This document shows, piece after piece, positions 29,267 to 38,184 of a stretch of 64,000 nt of DNA. Position 1 is the first letter of the stretch, and every line of letters begins with the position of its first letter. The translations under genes were made by a program, and so were the position numbers. Under the pieces are notes generated by a model. That model worked only from the letters and a program-made list of their open reading frames with translations, had not been told where the DNA came from and searched no databases. This DNA comes from Mariniphaga anaerophila (lineage in GTDB: Bacteria > Bacteroidota > Bacteroidia > Bacteroidales > Prolixibacteraceae): NCBI RefSeq assembly GCF_900129025.1, contig NZ_FQUM01000002.1, forward strand, positions 620,001 to 684,000. Direction: 5' to 3'.

Positions 29267-29791
29267 TTACATCAACACAATAACAAGCAACATTGCGGTT
29301 ACGCCAACAGCTACATAAATCATACTTCTGCGAAATACTTTTGTTCCGGATTTTATCATCCAGAAAGAAGAAATTGCCAGGAAAAGCAGCAGCACGCCAA
29401 AAACAACTGCTACCCAATGCACCGGACTGCCGCTTGTAATTTTATGAAGTCCGACCAGTTTGTTCATCCACCCAGGCAACTCTTTTGACGTATATTTTGC
29501 AATACCGGTTTCCTGGTTGTATTGGCCCAGGTTAAAGTAAACGATGCCATTTTCGGTTTTCTCCAACTGAAAATTTTTCAAGCGCAGCATCATGCCAAGT
29601 TTCGACTCTTGGATATCAGGAGGCAATTGTTTTTCGATTTCCCGTTCTGTTTTTAAAAAGTCAGTATCGCGGTAAACCAACACAATGCCGCTTAAGCAGT
29701 AAATACAAACAAACCCAATCATAAAAAAACCGATGTCGCGGTGAAGCATTCGCATGTAGTAGGCCAGTGATCTTTTTTTTCTGTTTTCCAT
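29267..29791 (-). CDS. PepSY-associated transmembrane protein
   Basis: 174-aa inner-membrane protein: a first helix after LHRDIGFFMIGFVCIYCLSGIVLVY (the PepSY-associated N-terminal helix), a periplasmic segment of about 75 residues, then LVGLHKITSGSPVHWVAVVFGVLLLFLAISSFWMIKSG and a last helix (MIYVAVGVTAMLLVIVLM). Much shorter than full PepSY iron-uptake proteins. In Bacteroidota such proteins accompany TonB-dependent siderophore receptors, and one lies 111 bases upstream on the same strand. Probably involved in handling imported iron or siderophore reduction (inference). Confidence 0.75.
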   Translation of the reverse strand: MENRKKRSLAYYMRMLHRDIGFFMIGFVCIYCLSGIVLVYRDTDFLKTEREIEKQLPPDIQESKLGMMLRLKNFQLEKTENGIVYFNLGQYNQETGIAKYTSKELPGWMNKLVGLHKITSGSPVHWVAVVFGVLLLFLAISSFWMIKSGTKVFRRSMIYVAVGVTAMLLVIVLM

Positions 29792-29902
29792 AATCTGATA
29801 AATTTAAAAGCCGGAAAGTGATCCGGCTTAATGTATCGACTACCTAATTTATTTCTGGTTTAATCGAGTTGCCTCATTTTGGCAAACTATTTACGTTTAG
29901 CG

Positions 29903-32314
29903 TCAGAATTTGTATTTTATCCCAAGCGTAATTACCTGTGTTTCGTAATAGTTTTCTGTGTTTAGTGTGAAATTTTCGCCCTCGATAACCTGACTGATTC
30001 CGAAGGTATTAAAAAGGTCGACGGCTGAAAGCATGAGTTCAGCTTTTCCGTTCATCAGAATTTTTTTTAGGCCAACGTCAAACGAAAAGCGATCTTCTGT
30101 TTTGCCCTGCGGAATAATATCAGGGGCGTAGTAAATGGCGGTTGCCTGCATTTCTGTATTCCACGGAAGTTCCAGATTGTTGTTCAGTTTGAGATTCCAG
30201 GTGTTGCTTTTATTCTCTTCAAAATGGAATGGCTGTGGTTGCGGGTAAATGCTCGTTCCCGAGAAAGCGTTTATCTGGTTGGCATACCACAGAAAACTTC
30301 CATTCATATTCCAGAAGCTGGTTATTTTGTGGTCAAAAGCCAGTTCAAAACCCAGGTTTGAACCCTTGCCCAGATTTTGCGGAATGGTGTTGATGATTGT
30401 TTCGCCGGTTGTGTTTCCGTTGGTGTAAATGCGCGAGAAAATATCGGTTATTGTGCGGTAAAATCCCGACAAATAAACCGAACCATTTGTCCAGTTTGTT
30501 TTATAAGCCAGCTCAAATGTGTTTGTAAATTGCGGGCGAAGGTACGGATTTCCGGTTTTTAAAATTTCAGGATCGTCGTACTTCGGGAAAGGACGAAGTT
30601 CAAATTCTCCCGGGCGGTCAACGCGGCGGTTAACAAATGCAGAGAGTTTGTTCCCTACGTTGATTTTGTAGGTAACCCGCACATTCGGAAACAGGGAGAG
30701 ATAGTTGTAATCGTCGTTTGTTGTGTAGTAAATATTTTCGGGGTCGATGTCGTATTTTACGCCGGTATTTTCCAACCGCATTCCTCCTTCGATGTCCACT
30801 TTTTTCGATTCGAAAACATAATTGCAATACAGGGCGTAAATGTTTTCGTTGTACTCAGACCAGTCGCCAAGATTCGGATCTAGAATAGAATTTTCTCCCG
30901 GATTAATTTTGTAGGAAATGGGGATTCTTCGCAGTTGAACTTTGGTGCCCAATTCTACTCTTCCTGATCGAAGAGGCTTCACATAATCGACATTCCAATT
31001 GGACACAATTTCGTCTACCTTCAGGTGGGTTTCGTCTGTAGAATTACGCACGGCACTGGAATCTGTAAACGGAAAAAGCTCGTCTTCGCCTCCTTTAGTG
31101 TACAAATATCCGGCTTCTATTTCGTGCCCGGGTTCCGCAAATTTGTGTTTAAAGTTGGCCGCATAATTAATAAAGCGTGTGTTTTCGTCTTCTGCCCATG
31201 TCCAGAATCTTTTCCGTTTGCCGTTCGTCAGATAGTCGTACGGAACATGCCCGCGGTCTATGTGATATTCATCCTCAAATAGTGCGAAAAGGGTGAGTGT
31301 ATTTTTGTCGTTCATAAACCAGTCGAACCCCACTTTTATGTTGTACTCTTGCTGGGTTCTGTTTTCCAAAAACTGAGAAATAACATCAGGCGTTCCGTCG
31401 GAATATTTACGCGTTGAGAACTCATTGCTGTTCACTTTTGAACGGACAATCCCGTCGCTCTGCAAAAACAGATTTGCTTTTTCTGTGCGGTAGTTCAGGC
31501 TGATTGAAGGGTTGTATTTTGGCGTGAAAGAGTATTTGTCCATGATGTTGGGAAGGTTGGATTTCCGTTGCGAAAGTTCTCCCAGTCCAAAATTGAACCC
31601 GGCTTCTCCGTTAAATCCGGTCTCTTTTTCTTTTTTATAAATTATATTGATGATGCCGGCCATTCCTCTTGCATCGTACTTTGCCGACGGGTTGTTAATG
31701 ATTTCTATTTTTTCGATGCTGGAAGCAGGAATATTATCCAGCCCTTTTTGGTTGCCAAAGCCGGTGAGGCTCGACTGTTTTCCATCGATTAACACCGAAA
31801 CCTTGTCGCTGCCCCTCAACAGCACTTTGCTTTCCTGGTCGATGGTGACCCCGGGCAGGTTGCGCATGGCATCGAGAACAGAACCACCTGATTGCGAAAC
31901 GTTTTTGGCAACATCAAAGCTTTTTTTGTCGAGGCCCGACGAAACAATCTCCTTTTTTGCAGATACAATTACTTCGTCGATGTTTTCGGATGAAGGTTCG
32001 AGCGTAATCCTGCCCAAGTCAAAAATAGTATTCAGCCTGCCAATCAACAGCGGAATTTCTTTTGAGTTGTAACCCACAAACGAGCAGGAAACCGTGTAGT
32101 TGCCTTCGTTCACGCCGTCGATTGTGAACCTTCCGTCTACGTTTGTAACAGTGCCGGTAACCAACTGTTCTTCCGAATTGACGGTAACGGTTGCATAAGG
32201 TAACGGCTCTTTGGTTACGCTGTCAATAACGCGTCCGGATATTACTCCTTCGCCTTTTGCGAAAACTTGAATGCTGCAAATGCAAATAAACAGCAACGAA
32301 AAAAAGTGCTTCAT
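29903..32314 (-). CDS. TonB-dependent receptor, outer-membrane beta-barrel
   Basis: 803 aa. Signal peptide (MKHFFSLLFICICSIQVFA), a carboxypeptidase-regulatory-like domain (about 23-105, GVISGRVIDSVTKEPLPYATVTV), a plug domain (NVSQSGGSVLDAMRNLPGVTIDQ to MAGIINIIYKKE), and an OMP_b-brl_3-type barrel ending in the aromatic YETQVITLGIKYKF. It lies downstream of the histidine kinase and response regulator genes and upstream of the PepSY protein, all on the - strand. Energised uptake of a metal chelate or other large ligand is likely; the ligand is unknown. Confidence 0.9.
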   Translation of the reverse strand: MKHFFSLLFICICSIQVFAKGEGVISGRVIDSVTKEPLPYATVTVNSEEQLVTGTVTNVDGRFTIDGVNEGNYTVSCSFVGYNSKEIPLLIGRLNTIFDLGRITLEPSSENIDEVIVSAKKEIVSSGLDKKSFDVAKNVSQSGGSVLDAMRNLPGVTIDQESKVLLRGSDKVSVLIDGKQSSLTGFGNQKGLDNIPASSIEKIEIINNPSAKYDARGMAGIINIIYKKEKETGFNGEAGFNFGLGELSQRKSNLPNIMDKYSFTPKYNPSISLNYRTEKANLFLQSDGIVRSKVNSNEFSTRKYSDGTPDVISQFLENRTQQEYNIKVGFDWFMNDKNTLTLFALFEDEYHIDRGHVPYDYLTNGKRKRFWTWAEDENTRFINYAANFKHKFAEPGHEIEAGYLYTKGGEDELFPFTDSSAVRNSTDETHLKVDEIVSNWNVDYVKPLRSGRVELGTKVQLRRIPISYKINPGENSILDPNLGDWSEYNENIYALYCNYVFESKKVDIEGGMRLENTGVKYDIDPENIYYTTNDDYNYLSLFPNVRVTYKINVGNKLSAFVNRRVDRPGEFELRPFPKYDDPEILKTGNPYLRPQFTNTFELAYKTNWTNGSVYLSGFYRTITDIFSRIYTNGNTTGETIINTIPQNLGKGSNLGFELAFDHKITSFWNMNGSFLWYANQINAFSGTSIYPQPQPFHFEENKSNTWNLKLNNNLELPWNTEMQATAIYYAPDIIPQGKTEDRFSFDVGLKKILMNGKAELMLSAVDLFNTFGISQVIEGENFTLNTENYYETQVITLGIKYKF

Positions 32315-32395
32315 TTTTCCAGGTATAAAATTGTTCGGCCTAAATTAACGGCCCAATTCTGAAAAGATTTTGAATTTGATGCAGTGTCCGAAATA

Positions 32396-33682
32396 TTATT
32401 TCAGAATAATTTTGAAGCAATGCCGGTTGGGCTTTTCAAAATTGTATTCGATTTTAAGCTGAAGCAGTTCGCAAATTCGGCTGGCAATGGCAAGCCCGAG
32501 TCCGGAGCTTGTTTCGCTGGTTCCTTGTTTGTAAAATCTTTTGAAAATAGCGTTTGCAGGCAACGGCTGTTCATCTCCGCTGTTTACGATTTTAAAAAAT
32601 CCGGCGTTCAGTTCTATTTCAACAAACCCGCCGTGAACATTATATTTGACTGCGTTTTTTATCAGGTTGGTAAAAAGCAGTTGCATCAGGTAGGAGTTGG
32701 AGAGAATAACCGGATGATGATTGAGGTTTTGTTTTAGTTGAATTCCCTTCAACCCGATTTGTTCCGAAAAAATATCAATGGTTTCCTGTAAAACTAAAAA
32801 CACATCTGTTTTTTCGTTCAGGCTAAACTGGTCGTTATCAATTTTCGCCAGCAGCAGCAGGTTGCGGTTCAGTTTGTTCAGGTAGGTAATATTTTTGTCC
32901 ATCTTCTCCACAATTCTGGCCTGTTCTTTTGTGAGATTTTTGTCCTGCGCAAAAAGGTCTGTCTGCGTTCTGATAACTGCCAGCGGGGTTTGCGTTTCGT
33001 GTGCGGCATTCTCCGTAAATTCTTTTTGCGCTTTATACCTTCTGATGTTGTTTTTTGTCAGCTCCGAAACCGAATTGCCCAAATCATTAAACTCGTTAAT
33101 GTTTGATTTTTCAGGTTCAATGGGTTGTTCTTTGTCGATTCGAAAAGTGTTCAGCCGGGAAACCAGGTGATAAAACGGGCGCCAGGTTTTTTTTGCGAAA
33201 TAGTTGTTCAGCAAAATCAGGCCGGCCAGCAAAACAAAAAACAGAATTGACTGGGTAATTGCAATTCCCCGGATAAGGTCGGCGCTTTCCACCAAATCTT
33301 TACGAATTAAAATTTCGTAGGACCTGCCGTCTACATTAACAACAGATTTTAATTCTCTGAAAGGCTCGATGTGGGTGCGAGTTTCGTCGTAAAATTTGTT
33401 GTAATAAACAGAGTCTTTTTCTGCTGCATTTTCATTTAACGGGAAAACCGAAATGCCCAAGTCAAAGTCGAGCGCAACTCTGGTGAAATTATCGATAGCC
33501 AGCGAGTCGATGCCCGAAGTGCTGATTCCAGCGATGATTTTTTCTTTATGAAAAAAAAGCGAATCGTCTACATCCTCAATCCAGAGCTTCTCAACAAGAA
33601 AATAGAACAGCGGGATGCTGATTATAAAAACGACTATGGAAAAAGTGAGGTAAATCTGTAGTGTTTTGTGAAACAACTTCAT
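32396..33682 (-). CDS. Sensor histidine kinase
   Basis: 428-aa membrane kinase: helix 1 (about 10-31), a periplasmic sensor of about 120 residues, helix 2 (about 137-160, ITQSILFFVLLAGLILLNNYF), a HAMP-like linker, HisKA with the phospho-acceptor His in NAAHETQTPLAV, and a HATPase domain with LIKNAVKYN and SSGLGLAIASRI. The G1 (DxGxG) box is degenerate (IVNSGDEQP), as in many Bacteroidetes kinases. Its start codon overlaps the end of the response regulator gene by four bases, so the two are one translational unit. The stimulus is unknown. Confidence 0.92.
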   Translation of the reverse strand: MKLFHKTLQIYLTFSIVVFIISIPLFYFLVEKLWIEDVDDSLFFHKEKIIAGISTSGIDSLAIDNFTRVALDFDLGISVFPLNENAAEKDSVYYNKFYDETRTHIEPFRELKSVVNVDGRSYEILIRKDLVESADLIRGIAITQSILFFVLLAGLILLNNYFAKKTWRPFYHLVSRLNTFRIDKEQPIEPEKSNINEFNDLGNSVSELTKNNIRRYKAQKEFTENAAHETQTPLAVIRTQTDLFAQDKNLTKEQARIVEKMDKNITYLNKLNRNLLLLAKIDNDQFSLNEKTDVFLVLQETIDIFSEQIGLKGIQLKQNLNHHPVILSNSYLMQLLFTNLIKNAVKYNVHGGFVEIELNAGFFKIVNSGDEQPLPANAIFKRFYKQGTSETSSGLGLAIASRICELLQLKIEYNFEKPNRHCFKIILK

Positions 33683-34365
33683 AGTCCTTCAACTTTAAAT
33701 TTGTAGCCCATGCCGTAAATGGTGTGAATATATCCGGGGCATCCGGCATTTTTTAATTTTTTCTTCAGGTTTTTTACATGGGCGTACACAAAATCAAAAT
33801 TATCGAACGTGTCGGCATTGTCGCCGGCCAGGTGTTCGGCAATGCTGCCTTTCGACAAAACCCGATGAGGCGACGAGATAAAAAGAATGAGCAGCTCGAA
33901 CTCTTTGGGCGAAAGCTGTTCTACTGTTTTTCCGTTATATTGTACAATTTTTTCGGCCAGGTCAATATGTATTCCTCCTTGTTGAATGATGTTATTTCCG
34001 TTAAATTTTCGTCGCCGGATGAGCGCCCTGATGCGCATTGACAATTCTGCCAAATGAAACGGTTTGGTAAGGTAGTCGTCGGCACCGATGGAGAGTCCTT
34101 TCAACTTGTCGTCAAGCGAAATTTTAGCAGAAATGATAATTACGCCATCCTGTTTTCCCAACTGCTTTAACTTCTCCAGAATTACAAAGCCGCTTCCGTC
34201 GGGCAACGAAATATCCAGTAAAATACAGTCGTACTCGTACAGTTGTATTTTCTCCAGCGCCTGCTCAACCGTTTGAGACAGTTCGCAGTGGTAGCCTTCG
34301 TCCGACAAGTATTTCTCAATTCCGGAAGCTAAATCAGTGTTGTCTTCAATCAGAAGAATTTTCAT
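33679..34365 (-). CDS. OmpR/PhoB family response regulator
   Basis: 228 aa. Receiver domain with the acidic pair in LLIEDNTD, phosphoacceptor Asp in CILLDISLPDGSG and Lys in YLTKPF; C-terminal winged helix (LSPKEFELLILFISSPHRVLSKGSI to KNLKKKLKNAGCPGYIHTIYGMGYKF). Partner of the overlapping histidine kinase downstream. It starts 12 bases after the MFS gene's stop, so it may also be read from the crcB-enolase-MFS run. Targets probably include the TonB receptor gene 81 bases after the kinase (inference). Confidence 0.93.
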   Translation of the reverse strand: MKILLIEDNTDLASGIEKYLSDEGYHCELSQTVEQALEKIQLYEYDCILLDISLPDGSGFVILEKLKQLGKQDGVIIISAKISLDDKLKGLSIGADDYLTKPFHLAELSMRIRALIRRRKFNGNNIIQQGGIHIDLAEKIVQYNGKTVEQLSPKEFELLILFISSPHRVLSKGSIAEHLAGDNADTFDNFDFVYAHVKNLKKKLKNAGCPGYIHTIYGMGYKFKVEGL

Positions 34366-34377
34366 TTTTCCTGCAAT

Positions 34378-35538
34378 TTACGCTTTCCGGTTGGAAAGCC
34401 TTACAAAGATAGGAATTGATGCTAATTGGAACGACATCGAAAAAACAATTAACCAGGGTATTGAAACATCGTACAACCATCCCATAAAAAAGCTGCCTAA
34501 AAACCAGAATAGCCCGAATACTGCGTTGAAAACACCAAATCCGGTTGCCCGCTTTTCCACAGGAATTGTGGATGCCAGCACCGCACGAACTACCGATTCC
34601 TGTGCCGCCATTCCTACGCCCCAGCAAACCATTCCCAGAAGCGCCGTGTAGAAATTTCCCATAAAAACCAGCGGGACAAAAAACAATGAAATCAAGGTGC
34701 TTCCAATGAGTATTTTAATTCCGTGTTTATCGAAAAGAGACCCCAGAAGCAGGGCGGCAATTGCATCTACTCCCATGGCAATGGCGTACATCACCGGAAT
34801 CATTTCGGTTGGCACCTGCGCTGTCTTTTCAAAATGGAATGCAATCAGCGGATAATCGGCAAATCCGGCAGCAATTAACGAGAGGGCAATTAGATAGAGA
34901 ATGAAGAATTTTTTTGGGAATTTTTGTTGAGTGTCCGGTTTCTCCACATCCAGAATTTCGGGTGCAGGATATTTTAGCCGTGCAACAAGTAATATGGAAA
35001 TGGCGATAACGGCCGGTACAAGTAACACTGCGAACGAGCTGTTGTAACTGCCGGAAAAATAGTAAACAGCGCCTACAATCAACGGCCCGGTAACTGCGCC
35101 AATCTGGTCAAGCGCTTCATGAATTGCAAATCCGCGTCCGTGGCCAACAGACGAAGTGGCGTGCGACAGCATCACATCGCGTGCCGGATTGCGAATTGCT
35201 TTTCCCAACCGTTCCATAATCATGAACACCGCTGCCATTTGCCAGTTTCCGGCTAAAGCTAACGCGGGCACAGCAAGCAGGTTAATTAAGTAGCCTACTA
35301 TTGTAATTGTCCAGTACTTTTTTGTGCGGTCGCTAATCAGGCCGGAAATCAGACGCAACGCATACCCGGTTAATTCGCCAAACCCGGCGATAAAACCAAC
35401 TGCAGTGGCAGTGGCTCCCAATGAGGCTAAAAAAGGCCCGGTTATTCCCCGGGCCCCTTCATGTGTCATGTCCGAAAATAAACTAACAACCCCCAGAAGC
35501 ACAATAAATGCCCAGGGCGATTTTTTAAATCGTTTCAT
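34378..35538 (-). CDS. MFS transporter
   Basis: 386-aa inner-membrane protein with about 12 helices and MFS motifs (GLISDRTKKYW between helices 2 and 3; SLFDKHGIK in the second half). The N-terminus SDMTHEGARGITGPFLASLGATATAVGFIAG resembles a group of uncharacterised drug- or metabolite-efflux MFS proteins. It lies 16 bases after enolase on the same strand, hence in the fluoride-riboswitch-led run. The substrate is unknown. Confidence 0.85.
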   Translation of the reverse strand: MKRFKKSPWAFIVLLGVVSLFSDMTHEGARGITGPFLASLGATATAVGFIAGFGELTGYALRLISGLISDRTKKYWTITIVGYLINLLAVPALALAGNWQMAAVFMIMERLGKAIRNPARDVMLSHATSSVGHGRGFAIHEALDQIGAVTGPLIVGAVYYFSGSYNSSFAVLLVPAVIAISILLVARLKYPAPEILDVEKPDTQQKFPKKFFILYLIALSLIAAGFADYPLIAFHFEKTAQVPTEMIPVMYAIAMGVDAIAALLLGSLFDKHGIKILIGSTLISLFFVPLVFMGNFYTALLGMVCWGVGMAAQESVVRAVLASTIPVEKRATGFGVFNAVFGLFWFLGSFFMGWLYDVSIPWLIVFSMSFQLASIPIFVRLSNRKA

Positions 35539-35554
35539 TTACGGATTAGTTCTG

Positions 35555-36835
35555 TTATGCATTTTTAAACGCTTTTTTGCCTGCAAATTTAGCAGCGCTT
35601 CCAAGCTCGTTTTCGATACGCATTAACTGGTTAAATTTTTCGATGCGTTCGCCACGGCAACCGCTTCCGGTTTTCAGGTGGCCTGCATTAATTCCTACAG
35701 TAAGGTCGGCAATAAAACTGTCGATGGTTTCGCCGCTGCGGTGTGATACAAAGCAGTTGTACGAATTTTTGTACGCCAGTTCAATGGTTTCCAGCGTTTC
35801 TGTAACTGTTCCAATCTGGTTCAGTTTAATCAGAATAGAGTTGGCAACCTGTTTTTCTATTCCTTTAGCCAGAATAGCTTTGTTTGTGCAGAAAAGGTCG
35901 TCGCCCACAATTTCTATTTTCCCGCCGATGGCCTGGGTCAGGTTTTTCCATCCTTCCCAGTCGTTTTCAGCCAGTCCGTCTTCCAGCAAAACAATAGGGT
36001 ATTGGTCAGTCCAGCTTTCCCAAAGTTTTACCATATCGTCGCTTGACACCAGTTTGCCGGTGCTTTTAAACATTTTGTATTTCCCGTCTTCCCACATTTC
36101 GCTTGATGCCGGATCCAGGCAAATACTTACTTCGTCGCCCGGTTTGTAACCTGCTTTGGTAATGGCTTCGAGAATAACTTCCACTGCTTCGTCGTTGGAT
36201 TTCAGGTCGGGAGCAAATCCGCCTTCGTCGCCAACTCCGGTGCTGTAGCCTTTTCCTTTCAGAACCGATTTCAGTGTGTGGAAAACTTCAACTCCCATCC
36301 GAATTGATTCTGCAAAAGTGGGTGCACCGTGGGGGGCAATCATAAATTCCTGAAAATCTACGTTGTTGTCGGCGTGTTTTCCTCCGTTAATAATGTTCAT
36401 GCACGGAACCGGCAGCAGGTAGGCATTGCTTCCTCCGAGGTATTGGTAAAGGGGCATTGCGGCAGATGCAGCCTGTGCCCTGGCATAAGCCATAGAAACG
36501 CCAAGAAGTGCATTGGCACCCAGCTTGGCTTTGTTGTGTGTTCCGTCCAGTTCAATCATGCGGTAATCCAGTTCGCGCTGGCTGCTGAAGCATTTTCCTT
36601 CCAGCTCTTTAGCCAGAATTGTGTTAACGTTGGCAACGGCCTTCAAAACCCCTTTACCGCCAAAGCGGTTTTTGTCGCCATCGCGTAACTCGGTTGCTTC
36701 GCGTTCGCCTGTTGACGCTCCGCTGGGAACCATTGCCCGTGCGGTTGTTCCATTTTCCAGTTTCAGATTAACTTCTACTGTCGGATTCCCTCTGGAATCA
36801 AGAATTTCCATCGCCCGAATTTTTCCTATTTTCAT
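35555..36835 (-). CDS. eno: Enolase
   Basis: 426-aa glycolytic enzyme converting 2-phosphoglycerate to phosphoenolpyruvate. Visible landmarks: [44 protein letters not shown], the magnesium ligands in [12 protein letters not shown] and [24 protein letters not shown], the catalytic Lys in [14 protein letters not shown] and [16 protein letters not shown]. Complete and of normal length. Enolase is the classical target of fluoride, and here it is downstream of a fluoride riboswitch, crcB and DUF190 on the same strand (126-base gap to DUF190), though it may also have its own promoter. Confidence 0.98.
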   Translation of the reverse strand: MKIGKIRAMEILDSRGNPTVEVNLKLENGTTARAMVPSGASTGEREATELRDGDKNRFGGKGVLKAVANVNTILAKELEGKCFSSQRELDYRMIELDGTHNKAKLGANALLGVSMAYARAQAASAAMPLYQYLGGSNAYLLPVPCMNIINGGKHADNNVDFQEFMIAPHGAPTFAESIRMGVEVFHTLKSVLKGKGYSTGVGDEGGFAPDLKSNDEAVEVILEAITKAGYKPGDEVSICLDPASSEMWEDGKYKMFKSTGKLVSSDDMVKLWESWTDQYPIVLLEDGLAENDWEGWKNLTQAIGGKIEIVGDDLFCTNKAILAKGIEKQVANSILIKLNQIGTVTETLETIELAYKNSYNCFVSHRSGETIDSFIADLTVGINAGHLKTGSGCRGERIEKFNQLMRIENELGSAAKFAGKKAFKNA

Positions 36836-36961
36836 CTCATTTAATTTTAATTTGTAAAAGTATTCAATATAAATCGCAGGTTTATTTCGAAAAAACCTGT
36901 TCTTCTGATAATCTTTCGGTGCTGTTTGTTAGGTAGTTATCTGGTTTCGCTTTTGACTGAT

Positions 36962-37327
36962 TCAAAAGTCAAAAAACTTTTTCTGCCCTGATTCATACAT
37001 CAGAACGTTTATTTCCTGAGTGGTAACAAGGCATCCGTACCTGGTCGATTCCAACGTTGGACGGATGGTCTCGAAAAAGTCCATAATTTTTTTTTCCTCA
37101 TCCGCTATTTGAATGAGTGTGGGTACTTTTTCAGTTACTTCCCAGAACTTATACGAATGAATAATTGAACTGGCGCCAAAACCGAGTATTCCTTTATGAA
37201 CGGTGGCTCCGGCCAGCCCTGCTTCTTTCGCTTTAAAAACGATGTGTTCGTATAAAAGATCGTGTTCGGTTTTATCGGTTGAACCAATAAAAATCTGAAG
37301 CAGCAGCGCTTTGGTATTGTTTTTCAT
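36962..37327 (-). CDS. DUF190 domain protein
   Basis: 121 aa from ATG 37327 (MKNNTKALLLQIFIGSTDKTEHDLLYEHIV); a further upstream Met at 37375 adds a low-quality N-terminus, so I prefer the shorter form. The pattern RIFIGSTDKTEHDLLYEHIV...AGLAGATVHKGILGFG...PTLIQIADEEKKI is the DUF190 family, small soluble proteins related to the PII-like fold and frequently encoded next to CrcB fluoride channels, as here. It probably senses or binds a ligand linked to fluoride export; the function is not established. Confidence 0.85.
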   Translation of the reverse strand: MKNNTKALLLQIFIGSTDKTEHDLLYEHIVFKAKEAGLAGATVHKGILGFGASSIIHSYKFWEVTEKVPTLIQIADEEKKIMDFFETIRPTLESTRYGCLVTTQEINVLMYESGQKKFFDF

Positions 37328-37448
37328 CTGTATAAAATTTTTTGATTTATGAGTGTTCAAAAAATTTGAAGACATTCAGGAACTCACATAAATTTTTATC
37401 ATTTTTTTTTGTGAATTTTGAATGAAGAAAGTTCATATTCGTTTCATA

Positions 37449-37826
37449 TTAAAGAAGTTTAATGAGTGTACGACCCAAAAAAACAGCCAGCAATCCGAGC
37501 ATAAAACTGAGTGATGCATAACCTGCAAAACGAAAAAACTCTTTGCTTTGAAAAAGTAGAAAAGAGTCGTTTGCGAGCGATGAAAAAGTAGTAAAGCCAC
37601 CGCAAAAACCAACGGTCAGAAACAACCTCCATTCAGCCGACATGAAGTTCCCTCTTTCTGAAATTCCAAAGAAAATTCCGATAAGCAGGCTTCCAATAAT
37701 GTTGACAGTAAACGTTCCCCAGGGAAATACCGAAGTGTATGAGATTTGAATGAACCGGGATACCAGGAACCTGGCCCCCGAGCCTAAAAATCCGCCAATT
37801 CCTGCAATTATAAATGACTTTACCAT
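37449..37826 (-). CDS. crcB: Fluoride channel CrcB/Fluc
   Basis: 125 aa from ATG 37826 (MVKSFIIAGIGGFLGSGARFLVSRF), four membrane helices, the normal Fluc monomer size. Family landmarks: GGFLGSGARF in helix 1, FPWGTFTVNIIGSLLIGIFFG (pore Asn), and TVGFCGGFTTFSSLANDS (break in helix 3 with Thr/Ser that binds the central sodium). The dimer passes fluoride out of the cell. A fluoride riboswitch lies immediately upstream, which fixes both identity and regulation. Confidence 0.96.
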   Translation of the reverse strand: MVKSFIIAGIGGFLGSGARFLVSRFIQISYTSVFPWGTFTVNIIGSLLIGIFFGISERGNFMSAEWRLFLTVGFCGGFTTFSSLANDSFLLFQSKEFFRFAGYASLSFMLGLLAVFLGRTLIKLL

Positions 37827-37847
37827 AAGCACAACTTTTAAATTTGT

Positions 37848-37909
37848 GATTGCTGGTAGAAGTCATCAGCTTTTTACGGCAGTTAATGGCAGACCTCATT
37901 GCCTATGCA
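37848..37909 (-). ncRNA. Fluoride riboswitch (crcB motif)
   Basis: Read on the - strand, the leader has the conserved crcB-motif blocks in order: AUAGGCAAUGAGGUCUGCC, AUUAACUGCC, a short loop, then GCUGAUGACUUCUACCAGC. These match the consensus GG-n-GAUG-G-n-UUCGCC, AAC-GC-n-GC and GAUGACUCCUACC, including the pairing of GGC with GCC and the UAGG/UCUACC closing region. It ends about 25 bases before the crcB ATG. A short inverted repeat, CACAA...TTGTG (37832-37850), between aptamer and start codon could be the expression platform. Confidence 0.88.
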
Positions 37910-37943
37910 AATTTAGTAAAACGCAACAGCGGGACGAAACGAT
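37908..37943 (-). promoter_or_regulatory. Promoter of the fluoride riboswitch/crcB transcript
   Basis: TAAATTTG (- strand, 37915 to 37908) matches TAnnTTTG; GTTTC about 20 bases upstream is a plausible -33. Transcription would begin about 37901-37904, exactly where the aptamer's GG starts. Confidence 0.55.
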
Positions 37944-38013
37944 TTAAATCTTTTATGTTTTGCTCTTAAACATTTAACGGTGAGTTAAATTATGAACCCG
38001 TTGCATTAATTGT

Positions 38014-38041
38014 AACATTGTGAAAAAAACACTGTAATGTT
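38014..38041 (+). promoter_or_regulatory. Inverted repeat upstream of the TonB receptor gene
   Basis: AACATT (38014-38019) and AATGTT (38036-38041) form an inverted repeat around a run of seven A's, followed by TATTTTAG (38055-38062), a poor -7 candidate. Possibly an operator for the receptor gene 140 bases downstream. Confidence 0.3.
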
Positions 38042-38184
38042 CTCTTTTTTCTTATTTTAGCCGCAAAATATCGAAAAAAACTAGAAAAGCGGTGATGAAG
38101 CGCGCATGACAATAATTGGAAAAGAGTACGATTAATGCCGCTGAGAGTTTCACATAACACTTTTAAAACAAAGAAATCAATCCT

